Positions 18,018-28,301 of a DNA stretch of 64,000 nt are shown here, in pieces. The DNA is taken from NCBI RefSeq assembly GCF_051278035.1, contig NZ_JBNMNU010000001.1, positions 36,090-100,089 on the forward strand, read 5' to 3'. A model generated the notes under the pieces. That model saw nothing but the letters and a program-made list of their open reading frames with translations, was not told the origin of the DNA and searched no databases. This DNA is from Clostridium_AD sp051278035. GTDB taxonomy: Bacteria; Bacillota; Clostridia; Clostridiales; Clostridiaceae. The first letter of the stretch is position 1; every line of letters starts with the position of its first letter. Made by a program: the position numbers and the translations under genes.

Positions 18018-21000
18018 TTATATTCCTGCTTTTTCTAATCTTGCTTCTAATAAGTCAATCTTAGTTGTTAATAATTTTATAAGAACGGAAGAATCTTTTT
18101 CTCCTTTTACAATTCTTGTTTCTAGTTCTGCAATTTTAGCAATTAATAAGTCTATGTAAGCTACCGATTTAAAACCTTTACTATCTGTTCTTACAAACTC
18201 TGGATTTGTTTTTTCTAATTCTTGTGCTATAACTCCATATCTTTTTTGATCCTTTTCAGACTTTATTTCAAAAGTTTTCCAATTAGCTTTAATATGCTTA
18301 TTGTCTACTTTTTTAATTTTAGTTTTTAATCTTTCGTCTGAACTTAGAATAAAGTTTGTTGCTGTTACAGTAGAATTAAACGTGGCTGATTGGTCGGAGT
18401 TTAATGTTAAGACTGTTGTGTTATTTGTTTTAAATAACATTGAAGCCGAGTCATTAGCTTTTATTTCAAAATTACCTGTGCCTCTATGTATTATTTCAGA
18501 TTCTGCGTTTGAACCTGCATTATTTCTTATAATTCTTAAACCATAATCAGTATAAGTTGCATCGCTAATTAAATCAATAAAAGAAGTTCCATTACCAGTT
18601 CTTCCTTTTCCAATCTCTAAAAATCTTGTTTCAGTTGAAGAGTTTGAACCTACAATTACACTAGATGCGAATTCAGCTAATAAATTTGATTTTAAACGTA
18701 ATGCTTCTGTTATAGTACCATTTGAACTATTTTGAAATATTAAATCAGCATCATTTCCGTAATTTGATTGCGCTTCAACTAATAATCTATAACCATCATC
18801 ACCTCCATTTCCTAAACCAAAATTTAACAATGCGGAATGATTACTTGCGTTTGCATTAAATCTATTAAAAATATTTAATGTTCCACCAATTCCACCACTA
18901 ACATCTTTACGTATAGTTCCTTCTGTTGCACTTACACTAGATGTGAAGGTAGCTGCTCCTGCTACATCTATCGTTAATCTTGCAGAACCATTTGTATGTA
19001 GTTCTAAATTAGTACTATTACCAACTGCTGCAAACCTAGCTGCTCCACTTACCGCTTGTGCTTGTAAAGTATTAACCCCATTCAGATATGCTCTAAATCG
19101 AGAATCACTAGAAGTATCTACTATTACACCACCACTAAACAATCCATCCGTTGCACTTACACTACCGTTTACTTGTACTTTATCAGTACCGTTATCTGTT
19201 GTAGTTCCAAAAAGCGTATTTCCACCGTTTAAATAAGAAGCACCATTTGAATTAATTCTAGTACTAACTGCATCTGCACTATTTGTTAAGTCTAATCTTC
19301 CATTAAAAGCATCAATGTATAATTGAGCTCTAATTCTATTAGAAGCCCCATCATCATTATAAGATACATTTAAACCATCAACTTCTCCATTTTGTGCAAT
19401 TGGTGCGATATTTATTTTTCTTGCTAGTACACTAGAAGTAAATATAGCTGATAAATTTTCTTTAATCCTTAAACCCTCTACGTAATTAGGTGCAACAATA
19501 AAGTCATTTCCTATTGCTCCAAAAATTACACCATTAACGCCTGAAGCATTGTCTTTTATATTAATAAAAGCATTTGAATCCCCACTTTCAAAAGTTGCTA
19601 TTACGTTTCCTGTAGCACTATAAGTGTGTAATGGCGTATCTGGATTAGCTACTCCGATACCTAATTCCCCACTAAACAACCCATCAGTAGCACTTATGCT
19701 ACCGTTTACTTGTAGTTTATCAGTACCGTTGTCTGTTTCTGTATTTATTAAGAGATTACCATCTGGCGATATTCTCATAGCTTCTGAAATATTTTGTCCG
19801 TTGGGCTTTTTTGAAAATGAGGTAAATGCGCCTGTATCAGAATTAGCATTATTTTTACTAAATAGAATACTATTCATTTTAGTAGTATTTCCGCTTGAAT
19901 TATATTTAAAGTTTGAATAAATTTCACGAGAAGGTATTGAACTATAAACATCGTTTGATTTCAAAAGTAAATCCCCATTAAACAATCCATCCGTTGCACT
20001 TACAGTAGAATTAAAAATAGCGGCTCCTGCTGTGTTAATATCAAAATTACTTGCTGAAATTTGAATAGGACTGTTACCGCCAAAAGTTTCTAAAGATAAA
20101 TACCTAGCACCAGCCGAAGCATTATTATTCCAAACTAAAAAACCAGAATTTTGACTACTAAGTTCTTTACCTACTGCAATTGATATATTTTCTGAATTAC
20201 CTAAACTTGAATTTAAGGCTTTAATTGTTGCACCTGTTCCACTTGCACTTACAGTAGAAGCAAAGGTGGCTGATTGGTTTACTCCATTTAAAGTTAAAGC
20301 TTGTGTACTTGCTCCAGTGCTAAATATTAAATTATTTGAAGAACTTGATTTCATAGAAGCACGTAACCCTCCGCCTGCATTTTCTAAGAAAGTATAACCG
20401 CCAGCCGTTCTTGCTATTTTTGCATCTGAACCAATCTCTACACTACCACTAATAGTTACATCAGTTCCATCCGTAGAAATAGGGCTGTCTAACAACGCCC
20501 CTGCACTCTTGTATGGTATAGTTCCTGTGGTTAGTGCGGTTGGTGTTAATGTTGTAGAGCCTAAGTCTCCTGTTACTGTTGCACCTGTTGCTGTAGTTGT
20601 TAATTTAGAAACATTGTTGTGATATAAATTAACTCCTCCTCCTGCGATTGCAGAAACACCAGCATCAGAAGTATTTACAAAAATAACAGCATTGTTTGAT
20701 GATGCTAAATGAATGTCGTTAGAAGTATTTTTAATAGTTAAAATTCCTGTGTTATTCTCAATAGAAGAATTACCTGCACTATGAAATATACTTAAATCAT
20801 TTCCTGTTCCAAATTTTGCTTTTTTATTATCTAATAAAGATACATCTCCACTAAATACTCCATCAATTGCCGATATACCTTCTTTACTTATTATAAAAGG
20901 AGTTACCGTTGTTTCACCATCGTTTCCTCCAAGTTTAAATTGATAGCTTCCAAAATTTCCACTACCTTCACTTGAAGTATCTTCAATGTAATTAAATACA

Positions 21001-23786
21001 ACTGATGTGTCATCTAATCCAATTTTTACTACTTGGTCGGAATTACTACCAATTCTAGATATATTTAAGGTATCTGTATTTGTGCTTGTGTTAATATTTA
21101 TAACTCCCGTTATAGTTCCTCCAGCTAAAGGTAAGTAAGGATGCGTGTGCGATAAAGGTGTTCTTGCATCACTTAATCTTGAATCGTCAGTTTTTATATA
21201 TCCAAATGCTAAAATATCTGAATCATTTAATTGTGTGTTATTATCAGGAACCGTAACAGATCCACCATTTGTTAATGATATTGTGTGCCCTGAAATATTT
21301 AAAGATTGATTAACAGATGCTCCGTCCTCAACATTTAATAATGTTCTTGCTGCTGATGCTGAATAAGAACGAGCAAAAGTATCTCCTCCATTTGTACCTG
21401 TAAAAATACTCATTCCTGAGTTTTGTCCAGATGTGCTAAATGAACCCGTTGAATTTAAGTAATTAGCATAAATATGACCACTAGAAGTTCTAACAACTGT
21501 TGTTGAATTTGAATTACCAATATTATTACTGTATTGTAGATATAGATTTCCTACTCCTGTTATTGTTCCTCCAAATATACCACCTGAAGTTGTTATCTGT
21601 GTAACACCTGTATCAAGAGTATCTACATAATTTTTATTAACTGCATCAGTAGCATCTGTAATTGTATCAATTCCTTGTATCCTTCCTGTTCCTTCAAGAA
21701 CTATATTGCCGTTGGTAAACGTTCCTTGTGTTGCTGATATGCTTCCTAAAGACTCTAGGTTTCCGCTTGTAGCTTTTATCTTAAAAACTGGTGATTCTAA
21801 ATGGTTTAAAATATATAAAGCACTTTCGTCAAAATTATCATCACCTGTTTTAATTGCTAATCCTCCTGTATCTGAATTTCCAGAACTATCAATCATTGCC
21901 ACAACCTTGCTTGATGCGTCAGTACTTAATGCTAAAAAGGTGCTGTTAGTTGTTACTCTAAACGGGTTAAGCACAGTAGTTGCACCTATAAAAGTTACAT
22001 CGTTTCCACTTACAGTTATTGGCGCTTCTTCTAAAGTATTTGAATCTCCAGATCCAGACCATAAAGCAAGTTTTTGACCTACTCCTTGTCCGTCTAAAAC
22101 AGAAGAGTTATCTACTTTTTGCCAGCCATCACTTCCGTTACCGTCTTCAACATATATTGCCCAGTCTCCAACTTTCCAGTCTGTTTCTCCACTTAAATCT
22201 GTATTACCATTTGTAGAGACAATCCAAAACTGTCCATTACCAGGTGTCAATGAAGATAAATCAGGGTTATCAGAATTTGCATTCCAAGTTCCTTCAAAAC
22301 TTAATCCTGCTGGTAGTTCTCCTATTAAGTTTTTAACATAAGCTGTTGTTGCTACACTTGTATTGTTGACTGCATTTGCTTGAGTTATAGCGAGAACTTC
22401 ATCTGTAAATGTTTTAACACCTGTTCCTAAAGATTGGTCTCCTGTTAATTTAACATTTTCATTATCTAAAAGAATTACCGCATTGTTACTTGGGTATTTT
22501 AAACTTGAAGCAGTTACTGTTTGACTTTTGTTGTCTTCATCTTCTGGAGTATATCCTAAAGGAGGCAAAGTTGTTGAACCGTTTGTTGTTGTTCCTTGTG
22601 ATGGTACAAAAACCGCCTGCAAAATATTGTCTAAATCGGTTGTTCCGTAAATCATTGCAATTGAGCCTAAATAAAGTCCATTTGCTGCAATGTTTTCCTC
22701 CGTATTAAATGATGCTGAATTAATACCAAGTACTGCTTCAGTTAAGTTGTTGTAGTATTTTTGACCAGGCTGTATTCTTATATTATTTTCTTGAAATACA
22801 TAAATCTGTTGAACACTTGCTAGCGTTGCTGTTGCTGGTATTGCAGTTAGTGATCCATTAAGATCGTATTTTGTTGGATCTATATCTGTAACATCTAGTC
22901 CTTCATCTCCATTTTGTAATCTATATCTAAAAGTAGCTGGATTTTGTAAAGTTAAATTAAAAAAATGTGGCTGTGAATTTAAAGTATCAAAATTAGCTCC
23001 AGGTTTAAAAACTGTTCCATTTTCTTTTTTTAATTTCATTCCAGTCGATGTAGCGGGTAGAATTCTATTTCCACTTATCGATCTAAAACCTAAAACATCT
23101 AATATGTCTTGAACTTGACCTCCCATTTCAATGTGAACTGTTGGCTGATTATTAGTTATAAATATAGTTGTTTTGTTTGGGTGTACTATTAATCCAAGCC
23201 TAATGTTGTTTCTTCTTTGTGTTGAAGTAAGAGGTGAAGAGGTTTGTAAAATACCACCACTAGAATTAATTGAAACGTAACTTGCATTATGCGTTGCTAA
23301 GAACTGTGGACTTATTCCAGTTATTGCGTTCCATGAAATTGGAACAGAAGTAGGGCTATCTATGTCTGTACGTCCATCAACTTTTGTTCCAAACCCTGCT
23401 GCAATATCAAACTTTGCAGTATCTGAATTTATAGTCAACTCACCTCCTTGTGAAAGTCCAGTCATTGTTGAATTCAAAATTGCATCTAAGTCTTGATCTC
23501 CTGTATTTGTTCCACTTAAATTTAAAAAGGATACGGTATCAGTAGTATTTAAGTCTTGATTAAAAATATTAGGAACATCAAAAGATCCTCCGCTTTGGTC
23601 TAGAGATATTGTTTTTCCTGTAAGATTTATAGATTGCGGCTCAGCATTTATATCTGATCTAATTTCAGCATAAGTTCTTTTGTTTGCTTTTCCAGATCCG
23701 TTAATTGTAATTATTTCGCCAACAGAATTAGATAATGATAAAGTTAAGTCACCTAGTATGCTTACGTTTTTATTAAATATTTCCAT
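18018..23786 (-). CDS. Giant tail fibre with C-terminal S74 chaperone
   Basis: A 1922 aa repetitive fibre protein. Recurrent segments such as ATDGLFSG, NGTDKLQVNGS and VSATDGLFNGD are spaced along residues 700-1800, typical of trimeric beta-helical fibres. The C-terminus from about residue 1835 (SSDERLKTKIKKVD, then YGVIAQELEKTNPEF, then VAYIDLLIAKIAELE with a coiled coil) is a peptidase_S74 intramolecular chaperone. Such domains guide trimer folding and then cut themselves off. The N-terminal 450 residues probably attach it to the virion. Confidence 0.85.
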   Translation of the reverse strand: MEIFNKNVSILGDLTLSLSNSVGEIITINGSGKANKRTYAEIRSDINAEPQSINLTGKTISLDQSGGSFDVPNIFNQDLNTTDTVSFLNLSGTNTGDQDLDAILNSTMTGLSQGGELTINSDTAKFDIAAGFGTKVDGRTDIDSPTSVPISWNAITGISPQFLATHNASYVSINSSGGILQTSSPLTSTQRRNNIRLGLIVHPNKTTIFITNNQPTVHIEMGGQVQDILDVLGFRSISGNRILPATSTGMKLKKENGTVFKPGANFDTLNSQPHFFNLTLQNPATFRYRLQNGDEGLDVTDIDPTKYDLNGSLTAIPATATLASVQQIYVFQENNIRIQPGQKYYNNLTEAVLGINSASFNTEENIAANGLYLGSIAMIYGTTDLDNILQAVFVPSQGTTTNGSTTLPPLGYTPEDEDNKSQTVTASSLKYPSNNAVILLDNENVKLTGDQSLGTGVKTFTDEVLAITQANAVNNTSVATTAYVKNLIGELPAGLSFEGTWNANSDNPDLSSLTPGNGQFWIVSTNGNTDLSGETDWKVGDWAIYVEDGNGSDGWQKVDNSSVLDGQGVGQKLALWSGSGDSNTLEEAPITVSGNDVTFIGATTVLNPFRVTTNSTFLALSTDASSKVVAMIDSSGNSDTGGLAIKTGDDNFDESALYILNHLESPVFKIKATSGNLESLGSISATQGTFTNGNIVLEGTGRIQGIDTITDATDAVNKNYVDTLDTGVTQITTSGGIFGGTITGVGNLYLQYSNNIGNSNSTTVVRTSSGHIYANYLNSTGSFSTSGQNSGMSIFTGTNGGDTFARSYSASAARTLLNVEDGASVNQSLNISGHTISLTNGGSVTVPDNNTQLNDSDILAFGYIKTDDSRLSDARTPLSHTHPYLPLAGGTITGVININTSTNTDTLNISRIGSNSDQVVKIGLDDTSVVFNYIEDTSSEGSGNFGSYQFKLGGNDGETTVTPFIISKEGISAIDGVFSGDVSLLDNKKAKFGTGNDLSIFHSAGNSSIENNTGILTIKNTSNDIHLASSNNAVIFVNTSDAGVSAIAGGGVNLYHNNVSKLTTTATGATVTGDLGSTTLTPTALTTGTIPYKSAGALLDSPISTDGTDVTISGSVEIGSDAKIARTAGGYTFLENAGGGLRASMKSSSSNNLIFSTGASTQALTLNGVNQSATFASTVSASGTGATIKALNSSLGNSENISIAVGKELSSQNSGFLVWNNNASAGARYLSLETFGGNSPIQISASNFDINTAGAAIFNSTVSATDGLFNGDLLLKSNDVYSSIPSREIYSNFKYNSSGNTTKMNSILFSKNNANSDTGAFTSFSKKPNGQNISEAMRISPDGNLLINTETDNGTDKLQVNGSISATDGLFSGELGIGVANPDTPLHTYSATGNVIATFESGDSNAFINIKDNASGVNGVIFGAIGNDFIVAPNYVEGLRIKENLSAIFTSSVLARKINIAPIAQNGEVDGLNVSYNDDGASNRIRAQLYIDAFNGRLDLTNSADAVSTRINSNGASYLNGGNTLFGTTTDNGTDKVQVNGSVSATDGLFSGGVIVDTSSDSRFRAYLNGVNTLQAQAVSGAARFAAVGNSTNLELHTNGSARLTIDVAGAATFTSSVSATEGTIRKDVSGGIGGTLNIFNRFNANASNHSALLNFGLGNGGDDGYRLLVEAQSNYGNDADLIFQNSSNGTITEALRLKSNLLAEFASSVIVGSNSSTETRFLEIGKGRTGNGTSFIDLISDATYTDYGLRIIRNNAGSNAESEIIHRGTGNFEIKANDSASMLFKTNNTTVLTLNSDQSATFNSTVTATNFILSSDERLKTKIKKVDNKHIKANWKTFEIKSEKDQKRYGVIAQELEKTNPEFVRTDSKGFKSVAYIDLLIAKIAELETRIVKGEKDSSVLIKLLTTKIDLLEARLEKAGI

Positions 23787-23787
23787 T

Positions 23788-24510
23788 TTAGTTTAAGTAA
23801 ACTGTTCCTGCAGCAGCAGTAACAAATGTTATTATTAAGTTGTTTAAATCAGTATAATTAACTTCACCATGCATTCTGTTTCCGCTATTATCTATAATTA
23901 TTACTGAGGGTTTTTTTCCTAAATTATGAGCATTATAAAACCATGTAGAACTTGATGTAAATGTTTTTGAAGCGCTTAAGAAAGGACCTAATGTTTCTGG
24001 ACCTACGTACTCTAACTTACTTTCATCTTCTCTTACTCTAACAATTTTAAGTGAACTTCCAACTTTTTCATCAGGAGTGTCATCTAAGGCGTCAAAATTA
24101 GTATAATTCCCTGATGGGTTATCACATGCTAATGAGTCATTTTCCCTAATTACAGCATCTACAAAAGAATTATTAGTAGTTGTGTTATTTATTATTATTT
24201 TACATTCATTAAATCTTCCTGGATCTCCTGAATTGTCTATTACAAAACTTATGTACAGGTCATTAGAAAAAGAAACAGTCATCGTGTTTGTTTCAGTCCA
24301 ATTAAGACCCTCTACTCCGTCAACAGTGTAAGACTGTCTAGTCCACATTATTGGGTAAGATGTTGAGCCTTCTAATGAAAATTCAATAGAATCTGACTCT
24401 GATGCTGTTACTTTGTATACAAATTGAGTAGCACAATCTGTTGATATTTTTGAATACTGTTCTACTTTAAATGTATTTGCGTCTTCTACGTTAAAATTAT
24501 AATTTGCCAT
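23788..24510 (-). CDS. Fibre-associated virion protein candidate
   Basis: A 240 aa beta-rich protein with a C-terminal part (SASKTFTSSSTWFYNAHNL and KPSVIIIDNSGNRMHG) that resembles sequences found near the ends of phage tail fibres. Its start overlaps the stop of the cadherin-like gene upstream and 1 nt separates it from the giant fibre downstream. A structural or adhesin role is inferred. Confidence 0.5.
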   Translation of the reverse strand: MANYNFNVEDANTFKVEQYSKISTDCATQFVYKVTASESDSIEFSLEGSTSYPIMWTRQSYTVDGVEGLNWTETNTMTVSFSNDLYISFVIDNSGDPGRFNECKIIINNTTTNNSFVDAVIRENDSLACDNPSGNYTNFDALDDTPDEKVGSSLKIVRVREDESKLEYVGPETLGPFLSASKTFTSSSTWFYNAHNLGKKPSVIIIDNSGNRMHGEVNYTDLNNLIITFVTAAAGTVYLN

Positions 24511-25247
24511 TATCCTATATATTTTTGTGACCCTGTATCTGAAATCATAAATTGAAAACCTTCTAATTCATTATCAGGTAACTCTTCGCTTAAGTACTTA
24601 AGATTTCCTGAAGTAATTTCGTTCCATACAATTTCTTGATCAGAAACAACGTTTACATCATTTAATTGAAGTTTACCAAATTTTGGTAAAGACAATATTA
24701 ATAATTTGTAAGGAGGATTTCCTTCGGGATCTGAATAAGGAGGGTTTAAGCTAGAAGTTAAAGAAGCTGCTGTAAATACAAAAGTATTTCCAAGAACAAC
24801 GTTACTTTCTCCATCTCCAACAGAAGATGGGGCTCTATTTATATTACTTCCTACTTTAAACACAACACTGCTAGGGTTAGATGTATGAGTTAATGAACCA
24901 ACATCTGATACTGTAAATTTAAAATAACCATCACCATATCCGTCTTGATTAGTAGAGTCTGAAACATATTGAAAATTGCCAGACTCTAATTGTAGCTTGG
25001 TTATTTCGTCATTTAAAGAAACTGCAACATTATTTAATTGTAGCTCTCCTGATTTAGGTAAAGAGGTTATTTTAATGTTATTTAAAACGTCTCCTTCTGG
25101 ATCTACATAAAATGGATTTGTTTCTGTTGTAAAGTTCTCTAAAGTAAATACATGCGTTTGATTATATGATAAACTTAGAGATATCCACCCAGTAGAACTT
25201 GGTGGTTGGTTTCCTCTAGCCGATACGTTTAGTGTTATTGTTCCCAT
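24510..25247 (-). CDS. Cadherin-like repeat protein 3
   Basis: A 245 aa protein of two cadherin-like modules, with VDPEGDVLNNIKITSLP and SGELQLNNVAV in the first and YSDPEGNPPYKL with KFGKLQLNDVNV in the second. It is the third member of a paralogous set with the genes at 7983 and 8744. A candidate late promoter lies 58 nt upstream. Its place beside the fibre genes supports a virion surface function. Confidence 0.6.
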   Translation of the reverse strand: MGTITLNVSARGNQPPSSTGWISLSLSYNQTHVFTLENFTTETNPFYVDPEGDVLNNIKITSLPKSGELQLNNVAVSLNDEITKLQLESGNFQYVSDSTNQDGYGDGYFKFTVSDVGSLTHTSNPSSVVFKVGSNINRAPSSVGDGESNVVLGNTFVFTAASLTSSLNPPYSDPEGNPPYKLLILSLPKFGKLQLNDVNVVSDQEIVWNEITSGNLKYLSEELPDNELEGFQFMISDTGSQKYIG

Positions 25248-25304
25248 GATTTATTTAATAATTACTAGCAAAAATAGGTGTTTTACTAAAAAAAACTACA
25301 TTTA

Positions 25305-25317
25305 TATTATAGCTAAA
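25305..25317 (-). promoter_or_regulatory. Candidate late promoter TTTAGCTATAATA
   Basis: An exact copy of the 13-nt motif, 58 nt upstream of the cadherin-like gene at 24510. It directly follows the terminator of the upstream membrane-protein gene, an arrangement expected for a stop followed by a new transcript start. Confidence 0.6.
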
Positions 25318-25343
25318 AAAGCACCTTAATTAAAAGATGCTTT
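25311..25343 (-). terminator. Terminator after the membrane-protein gene
   Basis: On the minus strand AAAGCATC pairs with GGTGCTTT across a 12-nt AT-rich loop and continues into TTTTTT. It lies 16 nt past the stop of the gene at 25359 and partly overlaps the promoter motif. Confidence 0.65.
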
Positions 25344-25358
25344 GTTATTTATTCTTTA

Positions 25359-25838
25359 TTATTTCTTTTTTGAAAATAAATTTTTAACATTCATTTTACC
25401 AGGATATTTATCCATAAGCTTTCTTGCAAAACTTCTAAATCCTAACACATCTATTAAAACAAAACCTAATCCCCAAAAATACCATTCAGGAAGATTCGAC
25501 AAAGATTGATAAGATTCACTAAATAATATATTTAACTTTTCCCATTCTCCTGTTTTATATGCTACAATAAAAGGAACTACTGTTACTACAAATAAAGGAG
25601 CTAAAAATAAATAAACAACAGCTTCGTCTTTTTTTGTATTTTTTTTATCTCTATTTGTTATCAAATCAATTGCTAAATCACCTTCTGTTTCAGAGTTGAT
25701 TCTTCTTACTTGAGCATTTGTAGTTGCTTCTTCTATTTTAAATTTATTTTCAATTTTTAATGATTTTAGTTTAGCCCTATTGTTTAAAGCTGATTTTCCA
25801 ATTCCCAGTAAATCAGTTATTACTCCAAGTATATTCAT
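25359..25838 (-). CDS. Membrane protein, 3TM-holin-like
   Basis: 159 aa: an amphipathic N-terminus (MNILGVITDLLGIGK), a charged hel­ical middle, then hydrophobic segments at about residues 74-95 and 118-136, and a basic tail. The layout resembles short phage membrane proteins annotated as 3TM holins. Because another holin lies beside the amidase, this one could be an auxiliary lysis or DNA-entry protein. It lies 7 nt downstream of the portal gene. Confidence 0.5.
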   Translation of the reverse strand: MNILGVITDLLGIGKSALNNRAKLKSLKIENKFKIEEATTNAQVRRINSETEGDLAIDLITNRDKKNTKKDEAVVYLFLAPLFVVTVVPFIVAYKTGEWEKLNILFSESYQSLSNLPEWYFWGLGFVLIDVLGFRSFARKLMDKYPGKMNVKNLFSKKK

Positions 25839-25845
25839 TTTTTAA

Positions 25846-28236
25846 TTATTTTGTTGTTGTTTTATTTGCTTGAGTTTTTTTAATTGCTATTTCTTTATCT
25901 TTTCTAGCCATAACGTCTGCATGCTTTTTCATATCATTAGACTGAGCTTCTTTTTTTACACCAAGCTCTGATTCAAACTTAGCAAAATCATCGTCGCTTT
26001 CAATACCTTCATCTCCTTGCTCTTTTTGCATTCTTTGAGTTTCAGCATTAAGTTCTGCAATATATCTTTTAGTCTCATCTTCTCTATTAAATTTTTCAAG
26101 ATCTAACTTATCTGCTCTTTCCTTTTCTTTAGCAGTCTGCTCCATTGCTTGCTGAGCTTGTTTATTTTGGTCTTCAGCTTGTTTAGATTGATTCTCTTTC
26201 ATTTTCTGCTCATCTTTTTCGATCATTCTTTGAATTTCTCTAATAGATGGTGAATTATATATTTTAATTGCTGTTGAGAAAGAAAGCATTTGGTTTTGTA
26301 ATCCCATTTGCACCATGCCATCAAGCTTTTGTTCCATTCGATTTATCTCGTCATCATTTGAGACCATTAATCCATATTCTTCTTCAGCAAACTGATCTCC
26401 TTCGATTTCAGCTAACTGTCTAGTCATGTCGTCAGCTATATAAGAAAATTTTATTGCCTGCCCTTTAAGTGCAATTTTTGCAGTTTCAATAAGTATTTCA
26501 AAACATCTTTTCTTGCAATAATCATGCATAGTAAAAAGCTCTTCAGTAATGTGGTTAGATTGAGATACTGCTCTTTCTATCCCTCCAACTGTTTCTCTAT
26601 TTTCAACTTGTCCAAGTCTTTGTCTAGATACTCCTGTTATTTCATCCATTTGAGCTTTAGCAAACTCCATCATGTCAATGTGCGTCTGAATAAAGTCTCC
26701 TACTTTTTGTTCTAATACTTTACCGGTAGTATTTCCTACTGCACCGGCAAGCTTACCTTTAGCCATTCCTTTTTGACCTTCTTTAAAACTATCTACTACA
26801 GATATTCCAGATTTACGTGCAAAGTATAACCATTTAGTAACTGACCATCCTGTTGGAACTTTTGCCAAATCCAATTCAACTATTGATCCTAAATACTTAC
26901 TTAAAGCTTCATTTACTCTGTACCAAGAAATGTCATAAAGATATTGAAAAGGTTTAGCTCTGTCAACCATTGTAACTGCTTCTTCGTCTCCTGAGTTATA
27001 AACTTGACCTACAATTCCACATGAATTAAAGCTAGGTTCGTTAAGTTTATTGTATTGTATTTCTTTTGGCTTGATTTGCAAGTAAGTGTCTTCACCTATT
27101 TTAACACCTTTCCACCATTGCGGTATCCATAGAGCTACAGATGTTTCACCCATTGCTTTATCAATAATATAATCTTCTGATCTAAATTTAGTCTGTTTTT
27201 TGCCAAGCTGGTCGAAGAAAGTTACTTTTATAACTTTTTTCATACTTTTCCAAAACATTCTTAATACTCTAACGTTTCCGGCTCCATCAGTGTAAGAACC
27301 TCTTGGCTCAGAACCTTTAGCTCCGTAAACTCCGGTAGATTCTATGTAAGAATCCATTCCTTCTCTTTCTAGCATTTTTAATCCAGCAACATCATCTACC
27401 GCTTCAGTAACTCCGTCAAGATTTGTTACACCACTTGCGTAAGCTCCTTCATCTAGTTTTGTTACTTCTTTTTCGTTAAGATCATTATAATAAGTATCTT
27501 GTATTTTACCAGGGGCCCAAAAGTCATCTAAAATAATAACATCTGAGTTTTCTATCTTATTAGAAAATCCACCTCGTAATGTGTGTACTTTTAAAGGATT
27601 TAATTTTTCAAAAGAAACACTTCCATTAACAATGTCAAACATGTAGATTTCCTCACCCATAATAAGTGCGTCTTTAAATCCCTGTTGGAATGCAATCTTC
27701 ATATCTAGTTTACCTATGTAATATCTCAACAATAGGTTAGCTCTTTTTTCTCTAATGTCTTGGTAATCAAAATTAATGTAATCACCGTATTTCATTAGCT
27801 CTTTTTCCAGTTCTTCGTCTGAAACCTGAGATTCAAGCATCTCCATTAACTTGGCATCAACTAATTTCTTCTTATCTTCTTTTATCTTAGATAAAGTATC
27901 AGGATTTACTATCTGAACTGTCCAGTCAAACTTTCTTCTTTTCTCCTCCCCCACAAGAACATTTACTCTCGGAGTTATGATAGGGTAATGCTGAATAGCG
28001 TCAGGAACGAAAAACTTTTCCATACCACCAGGGTTTAGAATTAGTTTCATATCGCTAACGTCAACTTTTCCGTTATAAAGATTTAAGTTAATTTTTTTAT
28101 TTTTAAGCTTTCTTCTAACATGACTGTTACTTAAGAAGCTATTTTTATCTGCCCAATCAAGGTGGTTTTTCCTCCACACCTTACCCTTACTTGAGTAAGA
28201 TAGTTTTTGTTTTGGAAAATTTTTAGTTTCTGACAT
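25846..28236 (-). CDS. Portal protein (crAss-like)
   Basis: 796 aa, the size of crAss-like portals, placed directly after the large terminase. Features that fit include an early conserved block (PIITPRVNVLVGEE), a tryptophan-rich central part (ALWIPQWWKGVKIGED), a long helical stem and clip region, and a very long Gln/Lys/Glu-rich coiled-coil C-terminus (residues 660-796). It would form the dodecameric ring for DNA passage. A late-promoter motif lies 53 nt upstream. Confidence 0.8.
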   Translation of the reverse strand: MSETKNFPKQKLSYSSKGKVWRKNHLDWADKNSFLSNSHVRRKLKNKKINLNLYNGKVDVSDMKLILNPGGMEKFFVPDAIQHYPIITPRVNVLVGEEKRRKFDWTVQIVNPDTLSKIKEDKKKLVDAKLMEMLESQVSDEELEKELMKYGDYINFDYQDIREKRANLLLRYYIGKLDMKIAFQQGFKDALIMGEEIYMFDIVNGSVSFEKLNPLKVHTLRGGFSNKIENSDVIILDDFWAPGKIQDTYYNDLNEKEVTKLDEGAYASGVTNLDGVTEAVDDVAGLKMLEREGMDSYIESTGVYGAKGSEPRGSYTDGAGNVRVLRMFWKSMKKVIKVTFFDQLGKKQTKFRSEDYIIDKAMGETSVALWIPQWWKGVKIGEDTYLQIKPKEIQYNKLNEPSFNSCGIVGQVYNSGDEEAVTMVDRAKPFQYLYDISWYRVNEALSKYLGSIVELDLAKVPTGWSVTKWLYFARKSGISVVDSFKEGQKGMAKGKLAGAVGNTTGKVLEQKVGDFIQTHIDMMEFAKAQMDEITGVSRQRLGQVENRETVGGIERAVSQSNHITEELFTMHDYCKKRCFEILIETAKIALKGQAIKFSYIADDMTRQLAEIEGDQFAEEEYGLMVSNDDEINRMEQKLDGMVQMGLQNQMLSFSTAIKIYNSPSIREIQRMIEKDEQKMKENQSKQAEDQNKQAQQAMEQTAKEKERADKLDLEKFNREDETKRYIAELNAETQRMQKEQGDEGIESDDDFAKFESELGVKKEAQSNDMKKHADVMARKDKEIAIKKTQANKTTTK

Positions 28237-28288
28237 AGTTTTAAATATCTTGTAAATTTAGTCGATTATTCTTATTTTTTTTATTTGT

Positions 28289-28301
28289 TATTATAGCTAA
28301 A
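28289..28301 (-). promoter_or_regulatory. Candidate late promoter TTTAGCTATAATA upstream of portal
   Basis: An exact 13-nt copy of the late motif, 53 nt upstream of the portal start and overlapping the last codons of the terminase gene. Confidence 0.6.
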
